Origin: Penium margaritaceum
Lineage: Eukaryota > Streptophyta > Zygnematophyceae > Desmidiales > Peniaceae
NCBI GenBank assembly: GCA_023375785.1
Contig: SZWC01019077.1
Span: forward strand, 12,286-48,050
DNA length: 35,765 bases
Reading direction: 5' to 3'
In this document: in pieces, positions 1-10,194 of the stretch
Numbering within the stretch: the first letter of the stretch is position 1
Layout of the letters: each line of letters opens with the position of its first letter
Translations under genes and position numbers: made by a program
The notes under the pieces: generated by a model
The model's database searches: none
What the model saw: only the letters and a program-made list of their open reading frames with translations
Told to the model about the DNA's origin: nothing

Positions 1-405
1 ATTCCCCCAACAAACAAATGGTGACACCGGTGCTATCAGGTGAGGCACTGCCAAGGTCGTAGGTTTGATAATGACCGGGGACATCAGAGGCACATGCGGC
101 AGGAAATGCCCAAAGATGGGAGATGCCTCAGGTTTGGATGCTGGAGATGGCGAGAGGGCAGACGCCAAGGATGAGGGAGCGCCACTCGAATAGGAGGACA
201 TTGCTAGTGAAGGAGTGGCTACCTAAGTGGGTGAGGGCACGTCAAACGGTGGCGACCACAAGAGATGGAGCAGCTACTGGAGAGGACAATGGATCAGGAA
301 TTGAGGGTGTGACTGTGCTGACAAGATCTCCCTCCAACCAAAAGAGCAAGAGAGGGAGGACAAGAGGCACGACAGACCAGATCACAAAGAAATACTAACT
401 CAAAA
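1..405. repeat. Exact duplicate of 2036-2440 (probable assembly copy)
   Basis: Every base I compared is the same as 2036-2440 (offset 2035), and the piece stops at a single N at 406. It holds the downstream end of the Ty1/copia integrase region described at 2036-3600, coding on the minus strand. Its last 116 bases (290-405) recur at 821-936. Absence of any divergence, together with the N boundary, points to a redundant contig end rather than a biological duplication. Confidence 0.85.
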
Positions 406-406
406 N

Positions 407-819
407 ATGGACTGAGAAAATGAAAGCAATGAATGGAATGCAAGTAGCGCTTGTTGAACACGATGCCAACACCATAGGCACGACGCAGCCAGACAGACTC
501 CATGGACAGGAACGAAACGTTCTTGTCCACGACATGCTTCCACAGCAGGCTGAGAAAGTAGCGCTTGTTGAACACGATGCCAACACCCACACAAGACCTG
601 GCGACGACCGAGTTGGAGCCGTCCACGAGGCTGGCAGTTGTCATGGCGGCCTCGGTTGCATGCCTCAGGTTCTCTGCCGCTTCTTGCGTTTTCAAATCCT
701 TCCACCTCGCATGGTGAGCCAAGCGGAGATGCTTCCACATCCCACTGGTGTTGCTCTTGTTCCGCTTGAAGGTGCCCTTCAAGCCCTTCCTGTTCGGGCA
801 CAGCTGGCACGCGGCTCTC
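407..819 (-). pseudogene. hAT-like BED zinc-finger fragment
   Basis: Read on the minus strand this piece encodes KGTFKRNKSNTSGMWKHLRL followed by AHH, then a lysine/alanine-rich stretch. With the Cys-x2-Cys encoded across 798-809 (CQLC) and the histidines of KHLRLAHH (about 713-735), it has the C2H2 spacing and the aromatic/W-K-H core of BED fingers, which sit at the N-terminus of hAT-family transposases and their domesticated relatives. No catalytic RNase H-like domain or dimerisation region is present. The frame stays open to about 407 but runs into the N. The 61 bp at 759-819 recur at 1254-1314, so this piece probably continues into 1254-1889. Assignment to hAT rests on the finger alone and is moderately sure. 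Confidence 0.5.
444..587. repeat. 30-bp direct repeat pair inside BED fragment
   Basis: Positions 444-473 and 558-587 are identical 30-mers 114 bp apart. On the minus strand both encode VGIVFNKRY in the same frame (114 is a multiple of three), so the segment could be an internal duplication of the coding region. Confidence 0.8.
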
Positions 820-820
820 N

Positions 821-1252
821 TGGATCAGGAATTGAGGGTGTGACTGTGCTGACAAGATCTCCCTCCAACCAAAAGAGCAAGAGAGGGAGGACAAGAGGCA
901 CGACAGACCAGATCACAAAGAAATACTAACTCAAAACATAGGGTGTCGCGAGCCTCGATGACACGGTAACGCTCGGGGTCCCAGAAGCGCCATACTTTTG
1001 AGTGGGCACAAACTTCAAGGAAGGAAGAAAGGTGACCACATGGAGACAACCTTTTGTCTTGAATGTCGTCTGGAAGCCAAACAACACTGATATTGCCCCA
1101 CACCTGGGCAAGACGCACGTCACCATGGCGACCATGCTAGTGTTCTAACGGAGTTACGGACTTGGAAAGGGGACCGTGGGGCACACGGTTCCAAACCCAT
1201 GTCATGTAGTTCATGGCTTCAAAAGCAAAGAAAGGAGAAAGACTTGACTTAA
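821..1252. repeat. Exact duplicate of 2325-2756 (probable assembly copy)
   Basis: Identical to 2325-2756 (offset 1504) and bounded by Ns at 820 and 1253. It overlaps the 1-405 piece by 116 bp, so the two together tile 2036-2756 without a break. It encodes the same copia integrase C-terminal and SH3-like segment on the minus strand. Confidence 0.85.
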
Positions 1253-1253
1253 N

Positions 1254-1889
1254 GTTCCGCTTGAAGGTGCCCTTCAAGCCCTTCCTGTTCGGGCACAGCT
1301 GGCACGCGGCTCTCAACTCCCCCTGAATCTCCATCACCGTGAAAACTGTCCAAACCAGGCTCTGCCGCTTGTTACGGCCATCGACCTACTGAGGCGTGGC
1401 TTCTTTTGGTGCAGGGGTACTCGCGCCACCGCCTGCTGCTGGGGTTGACGGGGACATGAGAAGTTGAAGGCGAGATGTCTCGGAGGCACCCATAGCCGCT
1501 GGACATGGTTCATTAGCCATCTCACCAAGCACTTGCTGCGAGCAAGTGCTCGGCCGAAATGACAGAGTCGGGAACGAAACTGACAGTCGGACCCCGTGAC
1601 TCGGTGACGTGACGTTGCCCGCCCGCGAGCAACTCAGTGGCGTGTGCCTTGCCAACGAGCGGGGGGGGGGGTGTACCGTCTGTCCCCGTTCGATTCGACG
1701 AGGCAACTCGCCTTGTCGACTTGCCTCGGGCGAGTGATTCTGACGTGGAAAGGCAGGCCGGTTTGCGATGTAAACTTGTAAGTCCAGAGATTGTTTGCCT
1801 CCAGCACGTGCATGCCACATGCAACACATGCTTCAGCACATTCTTGATGTGCATGATCGACGTGACCTGCTCAATCCTCAGGATATCGA
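1254..1889 (-). pseudogene. 5' part of BED/hAT-like gene and upstream DNA
   Basis: The minus-strand frame starting at ATG 1332-1334 reads MEIQGELRAACQLCPNRKG and then LKGTFKRN up to the N at 1253. It supplies the first two cysteines of the BED finger completed in 407-819. Upstream of that ATG (1335-1889) I see open frames of no recognisable family, and an 11-G run at 1661-1671 that is prone to sequencing error. The segment probably is the 5' flank or first exon of the same hAT-like element. Introns cannot be judged. Confidence 0.4.
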
Positions 1890-1890
1890 N

Positions 1891-2024
1891 CCCCCCACTC
1901 ACCAAACGTAACGTCTCGCGATTCCAACCCGATTCTGGAGCATCAGATCGGAATCGCGATTCTCGTACAGGAGTCGGAATCGCGATTCCTGTATTCGATT
2001 CCTGTATTTTGGTGTGCACCCTTA
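1891..2024. repeat. Subterminal-repeat region of a DNA transposon, possibly hAT
   Basis: The 12-bp palindrome GAATCGCGATTC occurs at 1951-1962 and 1977-1988, with partial copies (GATTCCTG, CGATTCC) on either side up to about 2010. It then runs into TGTATTTTGGTGTGCACCC just before the copia homology begins at 2036. Clustered short motifs next to an element end are typical of hAT subterminal regions. No matching opposite terminus or target duplication can be identified here. Confidence 0.4.
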
Positions 2025-2035
2025 ATTGCACGCAG

Positions 2036-3600
2036 ATTCCCCCAACAAACAAATGGTGACACCGGTGCTATCAGGTGAGGCACTGCCAAGGTCGTAGGTT
2101 TGATAATGACCGGGGACATCAGAGGCACATGCGGCAGGAAATGCCCAAAGATGGGAGATGCCTCAGGTTTGGATGCTGGAGATGGCGAGAGGGCAGACGC
2201 CAAGGATGAGGGAGCGCCACTCGAATAGGAGGACATTGCTAGTGAAGGAGTGGCTACCTAAGTGGGTGAGGGCACGTCAAACGGTGGCGACCACAAGAGA
2301 TGGAGCAGCTACTGGAGAGGACAATGGATCAGGAATTGAGGGTGTGACTGTGCTGACAAGATCTCCCTCCAACCAAAAGAGCAAGAGAGGGAGGACAAGA
2401 GGCACGACAGACCAGATCACAAAGAAATACTAACTCAAAACATAGGGTGTCGCGAGCCTCGATGACACGGTAACGCTCGGGGTCCCAGAAGCGCCATACT
2501 TTTGAGTGGGCACAAACTTCAAGGAAGGAAGAAAGGTGACCACATGGAGACAACCTTTTGTCTTGAATGTCGTCTGGAAGCCAAACAACACTGATATTGC
2601 CCCACACCTGGGCAAGACGCACGTCACCATGGCGACCATGCTAGTGTTCTAACGGAGTTACGGACTTGGAAAGGGGACCGTGGGGCACACGGTTCCAAAC
2701 CCATGTCATGTAGTTCATGGCTTCAAAAGCAAAGAAAGGAGAAAGACTTGACTTAAAGAGTAGGAAATGCACGCCATCAGCAAGCGTATGGTTCTACCGC
2801 TCGGACATCCCATTTACTTGGGGAGTGTAAGGGGCGATGAATTTGATGTGGACCCTACGGGACTTGAGAAGGCAAGAGTTGGGACCCATGAACTCACCGC
2901 CACAATCAGTACAAAAGACACGCAAGGGTCACTAACGGGCATGAACAAGCCAGGAGTTGAGGACGATGAAAAGCCGCTTTTATGATGAAGAGAAAAAATC
3001 CAACGATAACACGAGTAATTGTTCGGAAGGCATAGGACATAATGACCCTAACCATCGAGGAAGTCATGAGATAGGGGCCCAATGACTTTCACATGCACGA
3101 AGTCAAGAGGATGCGTGGACTGACTACTAGAGGAGAAGAAAGGGGAGTGTTACATCTTGTCACGAGCACAATCGAGATAGTGAGATGTGCATGGGAGCGG
3201 GAAGGAGGCATGGTGAGTACGAAGAGCTGGCTGTACATAGAGCATGCTGGTAATAGCATCGGTATCCACATGCCCAAGGTGAAGATGCAGCAAGCAAACA
3301 TGCTCAAGCAAGAGAGAAGAAGCGACGTGGACAAGAGCACTGCCGGCGGGGGAGGAGCCTAGAGAGAACAAAGGGACGTGATACAGCCGCGCACGGCGCA
3401 CACCACGCAAGACAATGCGACTATCTCAACGCAACTATGTCGTTCCAACACCACAACTAGCAATGAAGTCCATACCCTACTCGTCCAGGATAGAAACTGA
3501 CAACAACCTCACTTCAAGAAAAGGAACATGCAACACTTCCAGGAACACATCACCGTTGGGACCAAAGGCGTCGGAATGCTGACATCATCATGCTCCTCAA
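2036..3600 (-). pseudogene. Degenerate Ty1/copia pol (protease end to integrase)
   Basis: Translating the minus strand from 3600 downward in shifting frames gives, in order: a segment ending LLSVSILDE and GMDF (the usual end of the copia protease region); HLHLGHVDTD (GAG-pre-integrase, about 3280-3310) with Cys and GKM-like residues; LDFVHVKVIGPLSHDF (integrase start); TDCGGEFMGP (about 2890-2910); APYTPQVNGMSER (about 2795-2840); and WRFWDPERYRVIEARDT (retroviral-polymerase SH3-like domain, about 2440-2560). This order is diagnostic of Ty1/copia. The first catalytic Asp is replaced (VHVKV instead of VHTDV), although the Asp of TDCGGE and the Glu of MSER remain. Stops and frame changes are frequent. 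Reverse transcriptase and RNase H are missing: homology ends where the 1891-2024 repeats begin. No LTRs were found. Confidence 0.85.
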
Positions 3601-3649
3601 ACAGAAAAAACCCATCTTTCTAGGTGTTCCTCATTGTTCGAGGAAGGGG

Positions 3650-4145
3650 TTTGCGTGGGGTTGAAAGGGAATCTGCTGGGCCCTGTGATAGCAGGGCCCA
3701 GCAGATGCCTGCATAAAAAATAAGACCATCAGCCCCGAATGTAAAGAGGGGTTGGGTTTGAAGATATTCTCTCCGCAAACCAGGGATGGTTTGTGTGCCA
3801 TGAAAAAAAGAGTCCAAATTTTGAAAGGGGCATTTCGCTTGATCGCGATGGAGTGATGACCCTTTTGCTTCTTTTTGTTTTATCTTTTGACGCGCAAGCC
3901 CCCTATTACAATGCAGGGTTTTATGTTTTACGCGGTCTCCACCCACGCAAAACATACAAAACGATACATCGCAATAGGGGGTTTGCGCATCAAAAGAAGA
4001 AAAAGGATCATCGCTCTATCACGATCTTGCAAGGGGGTGGCGGTTGCAATCGAGCGACTGTCACATGACTCTCGTTGCCATGCTCAATCAGCAAAGCATG
4101 TTGCTGATCGAACATGGCGAGCGAGGGTCGGATATCTCTTTTTTT
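3650..4145. repeat. Foldback repeat, copy 1
   Basis: The centre is an imperfect inverted repeat. About 3840-3935 (GATCGCGATGGAGTGATGA..., later GCAAGCCCCCTATT) pairs with about 3945-4035 read in reverse (GATCGTGATAGAGCGATGA..., GCAAACCCCCTATT). The same layout, flank to flank, recurs at about 29070-29545: GTTGAAAGGGAA at the left, CCCGAATGTA, the inverted repeat, then an ACTCAAT/AACATG-containing tail ending in a T run. It is probably a non-autonomous foldback or MITE-like element. No transposase and no clear target duplication are visible. Confidence 0.6.
3671..3706. repeat. Perfect 15-bp-stem hairpin
   Basis: Positions 3671-3685 are the exact reverse complement of 3692-3706, separated by the six bases TGATAG. 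The stem is rich in GGGCCC. It lies at the left edge of foldback copy 1. The corresponding place in copy 2 (about 29080-29120) is only weakly palindromic, so the perfect stem is specific to this copy. Confidence 0.9.
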
Positions 4146-4859
4146 AATTTAAGAGGTGGACATGTCATGTCAAAATTTGGACTCGCGGGTATGCTCGCTT
4201 AATGGTGCGCGCGGTGCAGGAATCCGAGCTATTAGGCCTGTTTATGATTTGTCGTTACTACTTGAATCATTATGTTCTCTACTTTTAAAAACAATGGTAG
4301 AAACTTCTGTAACGCATTTTATATAGTTGATTTATCGGGGCGTTCATTACGAGAAAATTTATTGCTATAGTTCTTGTAGGTCAAATTTGACTCAACGACC
4401 TTGTTTCGGTCACAGAACGGGTCACCCAGTCTAGCTCAATTGTGTAATGATTGCAGCAGGCTTTCTTGGCCTTTGTTTTTACGTTTTTTTATCTTAATGT
4501 TGAATTCCTCCCCTTTTTGCTCTGAATTCTCCCCCGCTTCTTCTTTAGTTTTGTGACATAGTTAGGTACACCCTTTAATCATTGTGGTGACACCGCCAAT
4601 AAATGGATAAGATGACATCATGACTTGGTACATTGACGTTTACAAGGGATCTATCTCCTTCTTCCTCAACCACGGTCGGCATCCGGTCGTACCTGGAGAC
4701 GCCAAACCGCCAGTCCTTCATAAAAGGATTGAATGACTTAGGAAGTGCTGGTCAAATCTGGGATTCACATGATAGTTGGACTTTTCTCTCCGTGAAAGAA
4801 AAAATCAACCACTACTTCCTCTGATCGCGTTTTTCCTAGCTCCTCTACCGTCACATTGA
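4146..4859. other. No recognisable gene
   Basis: AT-rich intergenic DNA with short open frames only. The longest (about 63 codons, from 4633) has no recognised motif. No repeat shared with the rest of the window was seen. Confidence 0.5.
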
Positions 4860-5630
4860 TATGTCAGAGTAGATGGGTATTGATGCTCTGGAATCCCAGC
4901 ATCACAACCCTGTCAATTGGTGCCTCCTATTGTGCCGTGTGTCGTCCCGGCGGGCAACAATGGATGCGAAGGGTTCTCCAAGCCCATGGGGTCTGTCAAC
5001 GTGTTGGCTGTGTCAGTCGGCAGTGTTGCGCCATTTGTTGCAAAAGATGTCATTACCACCTGGTTTGCCTTAAGAGCTTCAATGATTGGGTGCTGGTGAT
5101 CCTCCATCGCCAATGTCTTTGTTGGACACATCTGCTCGTCATCAGGTGCTCTTGCTCTGCTCGCTATCTTCATCGTGAGTTTTGCAATCCTTTGGACGGT
5201 GAAGATACGCTAATGTCTTGTGCAAGATCCTCGCCTTGTAGTTAATGCGTTGGCTGCCCCTCTTGCGCTGCTACGCTCCCATACCAAGTGTTTTGCCAAG
5301 CAAAGAATATGTGGATCACAAGGTTGGGGTGCGGAGAAGAAAACAATTGAGGAAATTGGGATAAATGGATAATAAATTGTTAGGATTATGTGTACTTTGA
5401 TGGTTAGGATTGGACATGTCGAACACATGTACAACAAGACAATCAGAATAAGGCATGTGTTTGGTCTTGGACAGTCAAGCCGAGTGATTCTTGCGACGCC
5501 GTAGCCTGAGTGGACGCTTCCAATCACTCCAACAAGAATTTGGGGGGTTGTGAGAGTATGAAGGCACGGCTTTACAAACCCCCAGCGCCGTGGAGAATTT
5601 GATTGAACGATACCAAAACATTTGTATGCT
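4860..5630 (-). repeat. Left arm of large imperfect inverted repeat
   Basis: The reverse complement of this arm aligns along much of its length with 5675-6165. Examples are the stretch around 5510-5590 against 5700-5790, 5290-5470 against 5800-5985, and 4870-4985 against 6027-6156. About 250 bp near 4990-5270 has little counterpart on the right. Open frames on both strands show no domain I recognise. It may be two head-to-head copies of one repeat family rather than one foldback element. Confidence 0.65.
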
Positions 5631-5674
5631 TTGCAATACTTTGATTGACCTTGGGCCATCATTGGCTTTAATAT

Positions 5675-6165
5675 AGCTCATGGTACCTCTTGACAGTGCT
5701 GGAATTTTACAAATCCATGCCTTCATATTCTCAAAAGAACAACTCCCCGACTTCTTGGTGTGGATTCTCAAAGCTTCCACTCACGATGTGGTGTTGTACA
5801 TGTAGCTCGACTCAAGCACCCAAGACACGATGTATGCCTCATTCTGTTTCTTGCTATCATACATATGTGGTCAACATATCTTCATAGTACACTTACGAAC
5901 CATCCAATTGTCCCAAGTCCTCATATTGTCTTCTGTCCTGCACCTCATCCTCATGCCATCCACGTTCTTTGTGGGATAATACTTGGCATCAGATACTAGT
6001 GGTGCTAGAGGGTCTGTCACCTCGGGCTCGGCAAGCCCTTCACTTCCACGGTTGTCTGCCAGGATGACACGTGGCACGATGCCGGGTCCCATCTGACAGG
6101 CTTGCATAATTGGATACCTGTATAAGAAACTGTCAGGAATCGAGAGCCTCAACACCAAGTTGCTC
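5675..6165 (+). repeat. Right arm of large imperfect inverted repeat
   Basis: This is the inverted partner of 4860-5630, separated from it by about 45 bp. Just beyond it, the plus strand (about 6137-6240) reads a helical stretch LLQELNAAMEELQ, which resembles a coiled coil but is too short to assign. The similarity looks like roughly 70% by eye, so the duplication is old. Confidence 0.65.
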
Positions 6166-6797
6166 CAAGAACTCAATGCAGCAATGGAGGAGCTTCAAAT
6201 GTGCGTGCGCGGGAAGCAGTTTTCACTTAGAGAGATGTTGAAATCTCAAGCAAGCCCTTATACCCTACTGCACTTGATATTCGATTTAAAATGTTTTCTT
6301 CCAATATTTATCAACGAATCTTTTTTTCATCAAATTTTGTAGGTGCACCCTAAACAACTACTTCGGGATCCTTGGTCGCCAAAATTCCACTAACCCCAAA
6401 TCAATTCCCAGAAAATGACAAAGACCAGTGCTCAGGACCGGATTCTCGTGTGGATAAGCCACGCTGATCCTCTGCGCATGTCAGCCGTGTCAGTCTGACG
6501 CAAATGCTCGTGTCAGAACAGCCACGTCAGACTGACGCGGCCTCAAAAACCTTCAGTTGAGGGTGTTCGAGGCCCCCTCCAATCGAAGCAAAATCTGGGA
6601 TATTTCCATTGAAAGAATCTGAATGTGCAATCCAAACAATTGTTTTGTCAAAAACTGTCCTCGAATATCACGTTTCCATAAATGATAAATTTGAATTTTT
6701 TTTATATCAAGTGACGTACGGTGTTTGAAGAGCACTTCTCGAGTTGTTGGGTCTTGAAAGCTCCAACGGATCAAGGGTTTGAACGTGGCTGACAAGT
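6166..6797. other. No gene; short GTCAG/CTGACGC repeats
   Basis: Between 6460 and 6545 the motif GTCAG(T/A)CTGACGC and close variants appear several times in both orientations (CAGTCTGACGC at about 6503, CAGACTGACGC at about 6529). The rest has no recognisable coding or RNA feature. It may be the 5' leader of the decayed gypsy element that follows. Confidence 0.4.
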
Positions 6798-7300
6798 TTG
6801 AAGGTTTACTTCACCACTGCTAGGGTCAACAATGATAAAAACAACCTTTGCTTTGTTGCCTCGCTTTTGCATGGCATGGCTCTTAGTTGGTGGTCTGATC
6901 TAAAGACCATCCAACGACAGCAGGAGACCACGGAGGTGGATCAACGGCTCATGCGAGTACTCTTGCATCGTCAATTTCAGGCATTCTACCTCTTGCACAC
7001 ATCAATCCGACATGGCATGGCTCACAGACTCTATCAGAGAACTGGAAGGAAATCACATGTGCCATGCTTGACTTCTTTGGAAAAATGAATGAGAAGTCAT
7101 ACTCATGGTGCAAGCTTCAATGCTTGCATCAACAGTCCAGCACACAAAGCATACACGGTGTTTCCGTGACATCACCACTGAAACTGACCCCGTCCACCCA
7201 AAACATATGTTCATACTACAACAAAGGCCTCAAGCACAACATTCAGCGAGCAATCACCATATTTGGCATCCAGGACAAACTTGCAAAAATGATAACTAAT
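6798..7300 (+). pseudogene. Ty3/gypsy gag remnant
   Basis: The plus-strand frame reads FTTARVNNDKNNLCFVASLL followed by HGMALSWW. This matches the conserved Gag core in which a V-x-ND-x(n)-A-x-L-x-G-x-A-x-WW block is typical of plant Ty3/gypsy retrotransposons. About 400 bp later, frame-shifted, CSYYNKGLKHNIQRA is a ruined CCHC zinc knuckle in which the second Cys and other ligands are lost. The fragment is followed by protease and then integrase on the same strand, so it belongs to one decayed element. Confidence 0.65.
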
Positions 7301-7500
7301 TGGGGATACTTCTAGAAGTACAATCAAGGAGTTTCAAAAGTCGTAGAATGGTACTGGCACTATTGGATGGAGGAGCTTCTCACAGCTTGGTTTACACACC
7401 AAACGAGGGTTGTCTAAAGGAAAACGCATCAACAAAAATCTGTAGGTATTCCAACTTTAAAAATCATTCCGAGTGCAAATCAGAGATCTGCACAGTGTAA
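7300..7500 (+). pseudogene. Ty3/gypsy aspartic protease remnant
   Basis: The frame contains MVLALLDGGASHSLV. Retropepsins of this group have ALLDSGASHNF-like active sites, so the catalytic Asp is kept while the Ser/Thr of D-S/T-G is replaced by Gly. The remainder is too short for a full protease (about 100 residues) and no flap motif is evident. Confidence 0.6.
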
Positions 7501-8299
7501 CGGTCCACAAGGCCCTATTGAGTGACCTCAGAATCATCTCCAGGCAATACTTCCTCTACCAATAATCTGTAGGTAGATGGGAGCATCGGCACAGTCTATG
7601 TCATCCTCAATGAAAATTGATGACACATCCCTTTGGTTGAGCGACCCATGGTGCAACGGCAATCATAAGAAATACGAGAGGAGGAAGCAACAGAGGGAGT
7701 TGGAGCAATTGTGAAACATTACATGCAGCCGATACCATTGGACGTGGCCGATTGGTACCTACGACATTAAATACAATCATGGATTTTCCACTTGGAAACA
7801 ATTTGAATGAAGGAAATTGGGGTAGCAAATAAGACAACTCCGACCTCCACTGCCTTGACACATGACAAGTTTGTAGCTGTTATAGAGGGTTTTGTAATAC
7901 CTCTAAAGGACATTATTGGTGAAATTCCACCACACCAGTCTAGGTGGACACTCTAGCAAGGAAACAATGTGAAAGAAGGTGGAGAAGTCCCTTCCTACCA
8001 ACTAAGTTTGAATAAAAGCTAATCACCCTCAAGCTCAACCCTGATGCATAATAATGTCCCTCCTTGTGGCCAACGTACCGAAATTCCTTCTGAAATGGGT
8101 TCTAAAAAACAAACGACCTTGGTTTATGCTCGTGAAAAGCTTGCAAGGAGGGTGTGAGCATGCACATCTGATCAAGACTCCTTAACATGTATGAATTCAT
8201 GAAATCCACAATTCTGCAAGGCCTTGTAGCTAGTGTGAGGTATGTACCTTTTTACTTGAAATAAGCCCAGAAAAAGTTCCTTCACAAATGACTACCAGG
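7501..8299. other. Reverse-transcriptase region missing or unrecognisable
   Basis: Between protease and integrase remnants an intact element would need roughly 1.8-2 kb of RT and RNase H. Only about 0.8 kb is present, and no YxDD, LPFGL or RNase H CDAS motif can be read in any frame. This indicates an internal deletion plus decay. Confidence 0.5.
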
Positions 8300-8695
8300 A
8301 TTTAGGCGGTAGAACAGTGCTATTGGTGGGACCGCATGCAGACCAACGTGACAACATTCCATAAATCGTGCGATCACTGTCAACAGCACAAATCTCATCG
8401 CACGAGGCCACGAGGACTATCACAACCTCTCCCTGTTCTCACGGAGCTTTGCGTCATCAGCAGCATGGACTTTGTGACCGGACTACCTGCCACTCTGGAG
8501 GGAAATTGTGTCATCCTCCTAGTGGTGGACAGATTCTATGAAAAACTGCACTTCATCCTAACAGCAACCACCATCACCATAAAAGGACTAGCGCGGATGT
8601 TCCTCAACCAGGTTGTGCAGCTACATGGAGTTCCATGTACCATCATCAGCAATAGATATTGCCATTTTACTAGCCATTTTTGTGCAAACTAATGC
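8300..8695 (+). pseudogene. Ty3/gypsy integrase core remnant
   Basis: The frame opens before the ATG at 8336: YWWDRMQTNVTTFHKSCDHC leads to QQHKS, the C-x2-C half of the HHCC zinc domain. SSMDFVTGLP follows, with the first catalytic Asp, then VVDRFYEKLHF and HGVPCTIISNRYCHFTSHF. The second catalytic Asp, expected in ISDR, is Asn (AAT). The frame ends in a stop at about 8690, before the catalytic Glu region. The sequence is closer to plant gypsy integrases than to the intact element at 16707-25180. Confidence 0.85.
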
Positions 8696-9375
8696 CGCGT
8701 TATGGCAGTCGGATCCATTTGTGGATGGTGTTCCATCCTCAAACTGATAGGCAAACAGAGCGCACCAATCAGGCGCTCGAAAAACTGCTCCGCGCTTTAT
8801 GCGAGTAGCATGCAACTGATTGGATAACAAAGTTACCGACTGCCAAACTCCCGTACAACTAATTCCATTGCAGTGGGAAAAATGCTATTTGAGGTGGTCT
8901 ACCACAAAATTCTTGCCAACTCGATGACACTACAGAGCCAAAGTAACATTGTCACGGTAGGATCAACCGCTGGGACTTTTCCATCATGTAGGAAGATACG
9001 CACGAGGCTCTCGTGAAGACATGAGTGGCAATGAAGCAACCGACAAGCTGACATTGTACCGACCACCTGCTCATTAATGGCAATATTTTTCTACTTAGCT
9101 ATGCAAACATCAAGCTACGTGGACAAGAATTTGTGAAAATCAAAACCCTATGGTTGGGACCATTGCAGATTGTGTGAATGCAGACCCCATGTATCACTCA
9201 ACTTTGCCTTCTTGACAGCATGGAAAGCCATCCATTCTTCCATGCCAGCAAGCTCAACCACTAACGAGACCCCAGCAAGAGGCTCTCTGTCAGAGATGTA
9301 GCTCCTACACATTCCATTCAAGTAGATGGAGATACAGAGTACGTCGTCAAAGACATCTCTAGACTTTGCTGCCAC
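8696..9375 (+). pseudogene. Integrase C-terminus and chromodomain-start remnant
   Basis: Shifting frames give HPQTD-like text near 8735 (FHPQTDRQTERTNQALE), then KLRGQEFVKIK and LWLGPLQIV (about 9110-9175), HPFFHASKLN (about 9228-9262), and DGDTEYVVKDIS (about 9326-9360). The last matches the opening of chromodomains at the end of chromovirus integrases. Order and spacing match the same region of the intact element, so the two features form one old plus-strand chromovirus. Confidence 0.65.
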
Positions 9376-9399
9376 GGAAAATGACGGAGAAAATAAGCC

Positions 9400-9990
9400 A
9401 GCAAGCTAGTCGGCCGGCGGCCGGCCAAGTGACCGCCCGGATATCGACCAGCCACCTGTTGGCTGTCAATTGAGCTCGCCACTCAATTGGCGACAAGGAG
9501 GATATGCGGACTCGAGGGCCAAGGCCGGTGACCTCGAGCCCTCGTCCTTGCCCTCCTCTCCTCGCCTCAGAGGGTGAGGGATACAAGGGGAGAGGACACG
9601 CAAGAGAGATACGACAAAGTATAAAATTCAGCATAGGATTAGTAAACGTCTCTCATATGCAAAAAATTTGCACTGGCAAAGGGAAAACAAAACTGAAGTT
9701 TGTTGTTGGTAAATTTTGAGTTTTAAAACTGGAAACACCATGCAAAATCACAAGTTTGAGATGATACCCTCCTCGTTTGGGACCCAATATTTGAGAGTGA
9801 GGTAGAATGGAGAATGGACCTCCAGAGACTCAAAATATCTGAGTCTCCCTATACTGGTAATTGATGACGATTGTCCCCAAAGTGACGTGGAGGGAAAAAC
9901 CCCCCTAATGAGCTCTGGATGCCATTACATGGATTTCAAATATGACTCCAGCTCCATGTAGGAGTAGGAGTCACAGCCGTCGAAGTAACA
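9400..9990 (+). repeat. Decayed 3' LTR of the plus-strand gypsy element
   Basis: The reverse complement of the LTRs at 16707-17406 and 24492-25180 can be followed here in order: the GGCCGGCGGCCGGCCAAGTGACC block (9411-9433), the GAGGGC/CCTCGCC stretch (about 9530-9570), TTTGGGACCCAA (about 9776-9788), GACTC...GAGTCTCCCT (about 9826-9851), and an end near AAGTAACA (9983-9990), matching CCGTTACA. It follows the integrase remnant on the same strand, as a 3' LTR should. Divergence is heavy. Confidence 0.6.
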
Positions 9991-10194
9991 CCAACGAAGT
10001 ACTTTATATCTGGCATACTATGCATTTTTGCATTTGCTAAATATGTTTTAACATTCTTTGTTAGGTATGAGATAAACTTTTATCACTATCAACATCAAGG
10101 TGGTGTCCGCTGTAAAGGTTTACACAAAAGGATAGTCACATTGAAGGTTTGCCTAGTGAAGGACAAAGTGACCTAGGACACTACTCACAACCAT

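Larger units (their letters stand above)
406..1890. other. Scaffold patchwork with single-N joins
   Basis: Single undetermined bases lie at 406, 820, 1253 and 1890. Each coincides with an abrupt change of sequence identity, and the pieces on either side overlap pieces elsewhere in the window: 290-405 with 821-936, and 759-819 with 1254-1314. The order shown here is unlikely to be the true order, so reading frames crossing these Ns should not be trusted. Confidence 0.85.

Noticed and set aside
1637-2059. Plus-strand frame of 140 codons with an X
   Set aside because: It crosses the N at 1890 and an 11-G run, so the frame is unreliable.
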